Source of the DNA: JBIOWF01 sp044868295
Lineage (GTDB): Bacteria; Actinomycetota; Actinomycetes; Streptosporangiales; Streptosporangiaceae
Reading direction: 5' to 3'
Assembly: GCA_044868295.1 (NCBI GenBank)
Contig: JBIOWF010000191.1
Location: forward strand, 1 to 43,491
Length of the DNA stretch: 43,491 nucleotides
A model generated the notes under the pieces. The model did not search any database. It was not told the origin of the DNA and saw only the letters and a list, made by a program, of their open reading frames with translations. Position numbers and translations under genes: made by a program. Below are positions 14,951 through 20,425 of the stretch, piece by piece. The stretch's first letter is position 1. The number at the start of each line of letters is the position of its first letter.

Positions 14951-15663
14951 ACACCGTGGTAGCGGACATCACATATCGGGCGATGCTCGGCCGCAAACGG
15001 GTCTGGCTGCTGGTGCTGCTGCCGGCCGCGCTGATCGGCGTCGCGGCGCTGCTGCGGCTGATCGGCGGCACCGGCGAGGGCGCTGCGGTCACGCTGATGA
15101 AAACCTTCGCGATCGGCACGATGCTGCCGCTGCTCGGGCTGATCGCGGGCACCGGCGTGATCGCCCCGGAGATCGAGGACGGCACGATCATCCACCTGCT
15201 GGCCAAGCCGATCTCCAGACCGGTGATCGCCCTCACGAAGTTCGTCGTGGCGGCCTCACTGCTCGCGGTGTTCGCCGCCGTTCCCACGTTCCTCGCCGCC
15301 TACCTGCTGATCCGTGACGAGTCCGGAGTGGCGTCCGGCTTCGCGCTCGGCGCGCTGTTCGGCGGGGTGGCGTACGCGGCGGTGTTCCTGCTGCTGGGGG
15401 TGATCACCCGGCACGCGGTCACGGTGGGGGTCATCTACGCGCTGGTGTGGGAGGGCCTGGTGGGCGGCTACGTGCCCGGAGCCAGGAAGTTCTCGATCCA
15501 GCAGTGGGCGCAGTCGATCGCCGACCAGGTCTCCACGTCGGTGTTCTTCAAGGCGGACGTCACGCTGGGCTTCGCCGTACCGGCGATGATCGTGGTGACC
15601 ATCGGCGCGCTGCTGTGGGCGGGCCAGCGGCTGCGATCACTGTCCCTGACCGGCGACGAGTGA
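14947..15663 (+). CDS. ABC-2 type permease (second of two)
   Basis: A 238-residue membrane protein with about six hydrophobic segments. It starts directly with MNTVVADITYRAMLGRKRVWLLVLLPAALIG, that is, a short amphipathic stretch and then the first membrane span. It contains the ABC-2 feature ISRPVIALTKFVVA after EIEDGTIIHLLAKP. It is shorter than the 333-residue permease because it lacks the long polar N-terminal tail. GGAG lies upstream of the ATG. It is the last gene of the four-gene operon, which ends at a strong terminator 41 nt later. Confidence 0.88.
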   Translation: MNTVVADITYRAMLGRKRVWLLVLLPAALIGVAALLRLIGGTGEGAAVTLMKTFAIGTMLPLLGLIAGTGVIAPEIEDGTIIHLLAKPISRPVIALTKFVVAASLLAVFAAVPTFLAAYLLIRDESGVASGFALGALFGGVAYAAVFLLLGVITRHAVTVGVIYALVWEGLVGGYVPGARKFSIQQWAQSIADQVSTSVFFKADVTLGFAVPAMIVVTIGALLWAGQRLRSLSLTGDE

Positions 15664-15703
15664 CTCCGGGCGATTCAGGGGACCACGATCGCCGCTCATG
15701 GGC

Positions 15704-15747
15704 GTGAAAAAGGGGATCAGGGCCACCGCCCTGATCCCCTTTTTCAC
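15704..15747. terminator. Bidirectional intrinsic terminator between ABC operon and glmM
   Basis: A perfect 20-bp inverted repeat (15704-15723 with 15728-15747) with a 4-nt CACC loop. The GC-rich stem core is flanked by A5 on one side and T5 on the other, so it can end both the plus-strand ABC transcript and the minus-strand glmM transcript. Confidence 0.96.
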
Positions 15748-15752
15748 GATCA

Positions 15753-17138
15753 CTACACGCAGGCCGTACGGACGACCTGGGCGAGCTGGTTGGCCACGGA
15801 CTCGGCCTGGTCGTGGGACTGCGCCTCGACCATGACCCGGATCATGGGCTCGGTCCCGCTCGGCCGGATCAGCACCCGGCCGGTGCCGCCGAGCTCCGCC
15901 TCCGCCCGGACGACCGCCGCCGACAGCTCGGGCGCGGACGCCTTCGCCTTCGACACGTCGCGGACGTTGATGAGCACCTGGGGAAGCTTCGTCATGACCG
16001 ACGCCAGCTCCGCCAGCGAACGACCCGACCTGGCCACCTCGGCGAGCAGGTGGAGCGAGGTGAGCAGGCCGTCCCCGGTGGTGGCGTGGTCCAGCATGAT
16101 CACATGCCCGGACTGCTCCCCGCCGAAGTTGAACCCGCCGTCCTGCATCGCCTCCAGGACGTACCGGTCGCCCACGGTGGTCTCCACCATGGTCACCCCG
16201 GCGTTCCGGAGAGCGATCTTGAAGCCCAGGTTGGACATCACGGTCGCGACAACGGTGTCCTTCGCCAGCCGCCCATCGGCGTGCATGGCCAGCGCCAGAA
16301 CCGCCATGATCTGGTCGCCGTCGACCTCCTGGCCGTCACCGGTGACCGCCAGGCACCGATCGGCGTCGCCGTCGTAGGCGATCCCCAGGTCGGCGCCGCG
16401 CTGGGCGACGGCCTCCTTCAGGGCACCCAGATGGGTCGAGCCGACGCCGTCGTTGATGTTCAGGCCGTCCGGGGCGGCGCCGATCGTCTCCACATTCGCT
16501 CCGGCACGCAGGAGCGCCTCAGGGGCGACCATGTGCGCGGCGCCGTGGGCGCAGTCGACGACGACCCGCAGCCCGTCGAGCCGGTGCGGCAAGGTGGTCA
16601 GCAGGTGCGAGACATACCGGTCCGCCTCGCCGTACGCCTCCCGGACCCGGCCAACGGAGTGGCCGACCGGGCGGTCGCCGCCGACCCGGATCCCGGCGCC
16701 CCACCCGGGCTTGTCGCCAAGGCGCTGCTCGATCTCGTTCTCCACGGCGTCCGGCAGCTTGAAGCCGCCCCGCGTGAAGAACTTGATCCCGTTGTCGGGA
16801 GCCGGATTGTGCGACGCGGAGAGCATGACCCCGAGGTCAGCCCCAAGAGCGGAAGTCAGGTACGCGACCGCCGGGGTGGGCAGCACGCCGAGCCGCAGGA
16901 CGTCCACGCCGGACGACGCGAGGCCGGCGACCACTGCGGCCTCCAGGAATTCTCCTGAAGCCCGCGGGTCCCGGCCTACGACGGCGATCGGGCGGCCACG
17001 CCGCCCGACGCTCCCGTGGAACGCCCCGGAATCGCCGAGGACATGAGCCGCCGCCACGGACAGATCCATGGCGAGCTCGGCCGTGAGGTCGCGACCCGCG
17101 ACCCCACGAACCCCGTCGGTGCCGAACAGGCGCCCCAA
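15753..17138 (-). CDS. glmM: Phosphoglucosamine mutase
   Basis: GlmM converts glucosamine-6-phosphate to glucosamine-1-phosphate for UDP-GlcNAc and peptidoglycan synthesis. It begins GRLFGTDGVRGVAG, has the active serine in MLSASHNPAPDNG (about Ser109), the Mg-binding loop AYDGDADRC, the sugar-binding GEQSGH and the phosphate-binding RPSGTEPMIRVM. The start is TTG at 17138, 1 nt after the rpsI stop (17140), which gives 461 residues; the open frame extends further but lacks homology. Very close spacing implies coupling with rpsI. The operon order rplM-rpsI-glmM is conserved in actinobacteria. The partner gene glmS is not in this window. Confidence 0.95.
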   Translation of the reverse strand: MGRLFGTDGVRGVAGRDLTAELAMDLSVAAAHVLGDSGAFHGSVGRRGRPIAVVGRDPRASGEFLEAAVVAGLASSGVDVLRLGVLPTPAVAYLTSALGADLGVMLSASHNPAPDNGIKFFTRGGFKLPDAVENEIEQRLGDKPGWGAGIRVGGDRPVGHSVGRVREAYGEADRYVSHLLTTLPHRLDGLRVVVDCAHGAAHMVAPEALLRAGANVETIGAAPDGLNINDGVGSTHLGALKEAVAQRGADLGIAYDGDADRCLAVTGDGQEVDGDQIMAVLALAMHADGRLAKDTVVATVMSNLGFKIALRNAGVTMVETTVGDRYVLEAMQDGGFNFGGEQSGHVIMLDHATTGDGLLTSLHLLAEVARSGRSLAELASVMTKLPQVLINVRDVSKAKASAPELSAAVVRAEAELGGTGRVLIRPSGTEPMIRVMVEAQSHDQAESVANQLAQVVRTACV

Positions 17139-17139
17139 C

Positions 17140-17661
17140 TTAACGCTTGCTGTACTGCGGAGCCTTACGGGCCTTCTTGAGGCCGTACTTCTTCCGCTCC
17201 GTGGCGCGGGCGTCACGGGTGAGGAAGCCGGCCTTCTTCAGCGGCGGGCGGTTGACCTCGGCGTCCAGGACCGCCAGCGCGCGGGACAGGCCCATGCGCA
17301 GGGCACCGGCCTGGCCGGTCACGCCGCCGCCGTCGATGCGGGCGATGACGTCGAACTGCTCCTCGGCACCGAGGACCACGAACGGCTCGTTGACGATCTG
17401 CTGGTGGACCTTGTTCGGGAAGTACACGTCCAGCGAGCGGCCGTTGATGGTCCACTTGCCGGTGCCCGGCACGATGCGGACGCGGGCGATGGCCTCCTTG
17501 CGGCGGCCGGTGCCGTACGAGTTGCCCGTCGTGACGGGCTTGCGCACGGGGGCGTCGCTGGCGGGGGTCGACTCGGTGGTGTACTCGGACGGGAACTCCT
17601 CCGCGGAGAAGTCTTCCTGCTCGCCCTCGACGAGCGTCTCGATACCGGTGGGCTCGGCCAC
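17140..17661 (-). CDS. rpsI: 30S ribosomal protein S9
   Basis: Small-subunit protein whose C-terminal tail reaches the P-site tRNA. The core is seen from GTGRRKEAIARVRIVPGTG to the conserved terminal Lys/Arg tail RKAPQYSKR. It is 173 residues, longer than the roughly 130 of E. coli, because of an acidic N-terminal extension of about 45 residues (VEGEQEDFSAEEFPSEYTT), a usual actinobacterial trait. It lies 30 nt after rplM and 1 nt before glmM. Confidence 0.98.
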   Translation of the reverse strand: MAEPTGIETLVEGEQEDFSAEEFPSEYTTESTPASDAPVRKPVTTGNSYGTGRRKEAIARVRIVPGTGKWTINGRSLDVYFPNKVHQQIVNEPFVVLGAEEQFDVIARIDGGGVTGQAGALRMGLSRALAVLDAEVNRPPLKKAGFLTRDARATERKKYGLKKARKAPQYSKR

Positions 17662-17691
17662 GGTTCTCCTCTTACTTTCCTGGCTCGACGA

Positions 17692-18135
17692 TTACTGGGC
17701 GATCTGGGTGATCTGGAAGGGCACCGGCTGCTGAGCCTGGTGCGGGTGCTCGGAACCGGCGTAGACCTTGAGCTTCTTCGCCATCTTCCGGCCGAGAGCG
17801 TTCTTGGGCAGCATGCCCTTGACCGCCTTCTCCACCGCGCGGTCCGGACGCTTGTCCATGAGCTCGCCGTAGGACACGGCCCGCAGACCGCCGGGGTAGC
17901 CCGAGTGGCGGTACGCCTTCTTCTGCTCAAGCTTGTTGCCCGTCAGCGCCACCTTGTCGGCGTTGATGACAATGACGAAGTCACCCGTGTCGACGTGAGG
18001 GGCGAAGATCGGCTTGTGCTTGCCGCGGAGCAAGGTCGCGACGTGGCTGGCCAGCCGGCCGAGCACGACATCGGTGGCGTCGATGACGTACCACTGACGC
18101 TCGACGTCGTTGGGCTTCGGTGAGAACGTGCGCAC
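17692..18135 (-). CDS. rplM: 50S ribosomal protein L13
   Basis: Early-assembly large-subunit protein. The GTG at 18135, preceded by AGAAGG, gives the exact family length of 147 residues with N-terminus MRTFSPKPNDVERQWYVIDA. The signature KGMLPKNALGRKMAKKLKVY and the following GSEHPHQAQ are present. The reading frame continues upstream, but that part is the leader. First gene of rplM-rpsI-glmM, driven by a good promoter about 140 nt upstream, with a structured leader in between. Confidence 0.98.
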   Translation of the reverse strand: MRTFSPKPNDVERQWYVIDATDVVLGRLASHVATLLRGKHKPIFAPHVDTGDFVIVINADKVALTGNKLEQKKAYRHSGYPGGLRAVSYGELMDKRPDRAVEKAVKGMLPKNALGRKMAKKLKVYAGSEHPHQAQQPVPFQITQIAQ

Positions 18136-18170
18136 AGCGGTGCCTTCTGTCGGAATGTGAACGCTCGGTA

Positions 18171-18222
18171 GGTTGCGCAGGCACGGCGGCAACCTCCCGT
18201 CTCCACATGCATGGGAGAAGAC
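18171..18222 (-). promoter_or_regulatory. Structured 5' leader of rplM
   Basis: In the roughly 138-nt untranslated leader, GGTTGC (18171-18176) pairs with GCAACC (18189-18194). A second hairpin forms around the CATGCATG palindrome (about 18200-18218). These could bind L13 for autoregulation, as r-protein leaders do elsewhere; no known actinobacterial motif was recognised. Confidence 0.35.
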
Positions 18223-18279
18223 GCCGGACGCGCCGTGAATCGGTCTTCGACGAGACCCATCCACACACAACGAACTAGC

Positions 18280-18308
18280 AGACTACCGGCCCTGTCGCCA
18301 GTGGTCAA
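18280..18308 (-). promoter_or_regulatory. Promoter of the rplM-rpsI-glmM operon
   Basis: On the minus strand TTGACC (18308-18303) and TAGTCT (18285-18280) are separated by 17 nt, a close match to the housekeeping actinobacterial promoter. The predicted start is near 18273. Confidence 0.7.
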
Positions 18309-18412
18309 AACGTGGGGTCGGCCGCGTGTCAGCCTACGCCGACGGGCATCACCGCTGAACCCGAGGGTAAATCCGTTCCCGGTCCTCTCTTCTTCCACAT
18401 GCGTTGAATCTC

Positions 18413-18418
18413 TATATT
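18413..18418 (+). promoter_or_regulatory. Candidate -10 element of the CAP-domain gene
   Basis: TATATT lies 10 nt before the ATG at 18429, in an AT-richer patch. A start 6-7 nt downstream would leave a leader of only a few bases. No convincing -35 is seen. Confidence 0.45.
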
Positions 18419-18428
18419 TGGCTGCGGT

Positions 18429-19199
18429 ATGTGGCAGCCCCCTTACAACCGGCATACCCACCGGACGGCCCGACGCGGGACTCAGGTGGGGCTAGTGGCC
18501 TGCGTCCTGATGGTGCTCCTGCTCGGCGTGGCGATCGGCAGGACGACCATGAAGGGGGGCGGCATCGATGAGATTCACCTGCGCAACACCGAGCCGACAC
18601 CGAGCGCCACGAAAGCCACCGCGAAAGTTCTGGCCGGGCAGACCCGTCGGCATCGACCGGCGCTGAACCACGTCGCGCCCTCCGAGACGCCGCTCCAGGA
18701 CCGGACGACCAGGGCGATCAGGCCCTCGAAGAAGCCGTCCAATCTGATCGACGGATCCGACGGCAACGAGCCGCAGTGGAATACGTACGGCTCCGACGGC
18801 GGCGAGGACCCGAGCGCCCTCACCTCTCTGGAGGCGGAAGTCGTACGGCTGGTCAACCTGCAGAGGCGAAAGGCCGGATGCGCGCCGCTGCGCGTGGACC
18901 CCCGCCTCACGCGTTCGGCCCGCGCCCATTCGGACGAGATGGCCGCCCGCAACCACTTCGAGCACTCCTCCCCGAACGGCGCCTCCCCGTGGGATCGCAT
19001 GGAGGCGGCCGGCTACCGGGACGGCGGCGCGGAGAACATCGCCCGCGGCTACCAGACCGCGGAAGAGGCGGTCCGGGGCTGGATGCACAGCGAGGGTCAC
19101 AGCCGCAACATCCTCAACTGCCGCCTGGTCTCGACCGGCGTCGGCGTCAGCATGGGTCCAGGCGGCCCGTGGTGGACGCAGGATTTCGGCTACACATGA
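18429..19199 (+). CDS. Membrane-anchored CAP/SCP-domain protein
   Basis: A 256-residue exported protein. A signal anchor (about residues 19-37, QVGLVACVLMVLLLGVAIG) follows a basic N-terminus. A polar linker of about 90 residues leads to a C-terminal CAP domain (about 130-256). CAP hallmarks are VRLVNLQRRKAGCAPL, RSARAHSDEMAARNHFEHSSPNG, GAENIARGYQTAEEAVRGWMHSEGHSRNIL and the terminal WWTQDFG. The His and Glu of the CAP cavity are present. Bacterial CAP proteins are common in actinobacterial envelopes, but their activity is mostly unknown. It is the first gene of the plus-strand island between rplM and truA. Confidence 0.88.
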   Translation: MWQPPYNRHTHRTARRGTQVGLVACVLMVLLLGVAIGRTTMKGGGIDEIHLRNTEPTPSATKATAKVLAGQTRRHRPALNHVAPSETPLQDRTTRAIRPSKKPSNLIDGSDGNEPQWNTYGSDGGEDPSALTSLEAEVVRLVNLQRRKAGCAPLRVDPRLTRSARAHSDEMAARNHFEHSSPNGASPWDRMEAAGYRDGGAENIARGYQTAEEAVRGWMHSEGHSRNILNCRLVSTGVGVSMGPGGPWWTQDFGYT

Positions 19200-19249
19200 C
19201 CATCCCGGAGCCGGCCCTGAGACCGGTGGAGCACCACAACTCGAGGCCA

Positions 19250-19396
19250 CATGAGATCGCCGGGGACCCACCTCGCCGACCGGCGTGATCGTCAGAGGTC
19301 GCGCCTCGCCGACCGGCGTGATCGTGGGAAACCGCCGCCCAAGAGGGCGGCATGAGATCGCCGGAACAATGCCAGCAGCCCGCATGAGATGGCGGG
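19250..19396 (+). repeat. Cluster of short direct repeats after the CAP gene
   Basis: A 22-bp sequence occurs perfectly twice (19271-19292 and 19304-19325, starting CCTCGCCGACCGG). CATGAGATCGCCGG occurs at 19250-19263 and 19351-19364, with a variant at 19383-19396. A hairpin CCGCCC-AAGA-GGGCGG lies at 19335-19350. No gene is seen between 19200 and 19478. Confidence 0.8.
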
Positions 19397-19466
19397 AACC
19401 TTGTCACCTTCCTCCGCGCGAGACCGCGGAAACGCCGACGGTTGCCCATTGGGCATGCGACACGGC

Positions 19467-19472
19467 TAATCT
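19467..19472 (+). promoter_or_regulatory. Candidate -10 element, leaderless start of 275-residue protein
   Basis: TAATCT ends 6 nt before the ATG at 19479, with TTGCCC 19 nt upstream as a possible -35. No ribosome binding site lies between -10 and ATG, so a leaderless mRNA is likely. Confidence 0.5.
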
Positions 19473-19478
19473 CGGCGC

Positions 19479-20306
19479 ATGGGCTACCCCCACGACCAGC
19501 AGCCACGCCGGCGACCACCTCACCCGCAGGGCACACCGCCGCCGCCACCGCCACGCCCGGAGTCGGATTACGACCCGTACGCGCCGGCACCCCTCTGGCG
19601 GCGGCCCATCGTGCTCGTCATCGCCGGTTTAGGGCTGATCGCCGCGCTGTTCGTCGGGCTCTGGGCCGCGGCGAGGAACGACGTCACGGCCGCCGCCCCG
19701 CCGCCGCCCACCCCGACGCCGTCGGCCATCGTTCCCTCCGCCCCGGCAGGCCGGTACGGCTTCGCCGGGTCGCGCGCCACGGACAAGACGCCGCTGAAGC
19801 TGGGCGAGCTGTTCGGCCGCAAGAAAGTCACCAAGGGCACCCACTCCTACGTGCTGACCACGCGACGGGCCGACAAGGCCTGCAAGAACGGGATCTCCGG
19901 AACGAAGATCGAGAAGGCTCTGAAGGCGGGCGGCTGCACCCAGCTGCTCCGGGCGTCCTACAAGGACGCCAAGGGCACGATCATCGGAACCATTGGCGTG
20001 GCCAACCTCAAGACCACGAGAGCGGCCAAGAAGGTCGCCTCGGCGGGAGCCGGGAAGGAGCGCAAGGACTTCCTCAAGCCGCTGCCGGGCAAGGACGACG
20101 TGACGAAGTTCCTCGGAAGCGGCGACGCCTACGCCGGCGGCTGGGTGCACGGCCACTACGCGGTGCTCCTGTGGTTCCAGTTCAAGGACGGCCATCTCCC
20201 GAGCAAGGCCGAGCTCAAGCGGCTCTATCTGGCGGCCGTGGACATCACCGACAAGACGGTCTTCCCCGCCCTCGACACACGGACCCTGACCGGAGGCCAC
20301 GGATAA
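19479..20306 (+). CDS. Single-span membrane protein with unrecognised extracellular domain (short paralogue)
   Basis: A 275-residue type II membrane protein of unknown function. It has a Pro-rich cytoplasmic N-terminus (residues 1-41), one membrane span (about 43-65, PIVLVIAGLGLIAALFVGLW), a PPPPTPTPS linker, and an extracellular domain from about 102 to 268. The domain has two cysteines (Cys135, Cys153), the motif LLRASYKD (156-163), GIGVANL-like strands and FKDGHLP near the end. The same pattern appears at the C-terminus of the 948-residue protein downstream, so the two are paralogues. I cannot name the family. The 119-nt gap to the next gene and its own promoter-like sequence suggest separate transcription. 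Confidence 0.82.
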   Translation: MGYPHDQQPRRRPPHPQGTPPPPPPRPESDYDPYAPAPLWRRPIVLVIAGLGLIAALFVGLWAAARNDVTAAAPPPPTPTPSAIVPSAPAGRYGFAGSRATDKTPLKLGELFGRKKVTKGTHSYVLTTRRADKACKNGISGTKIEKALKAGGCTQLLRASYKDAKGTIIGTIGVANLKTTRAAKKVASAGAGKERKDFLKPLPGKDDVTKFLGSGDAYAGGWVHGHYAVLLWFQFKDGHLPSKAELKRLYLAAVDITDKTVFPALDTRTLTGGHG

Positions 20307-20412
20307 AGCGTGGCGATCGCCAGAATCCCCTATACGGCGATTTTCTGGACAAACAGGCATCGTAGGGTGCTCGGAAACGCCCATAGCGGCCTGCCGATCT
20401 CTTCTACGCCGA

Positions 20413-20418
20413 TACGCT
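20413..20418 (+). promoter_or_regulatory. Candidate -10 element, leaderless start of 948-residue protein
   Basis: TACGCT (TANNNT type) ends 7 nt before the ATG at 20426, with no Shine-Dalgarno between them. The arrangement is the same as for the paralogue at 19479. Confidence 0.4.
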
Positions 20419-20425
20419 TCCGCAT

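Noticed and set aside
20307..20425. Small gene between the two paralogous membrane proteins
   Set aside because: No frame with a start, ribosome binding site and reasonable length was found in the 119 nt.
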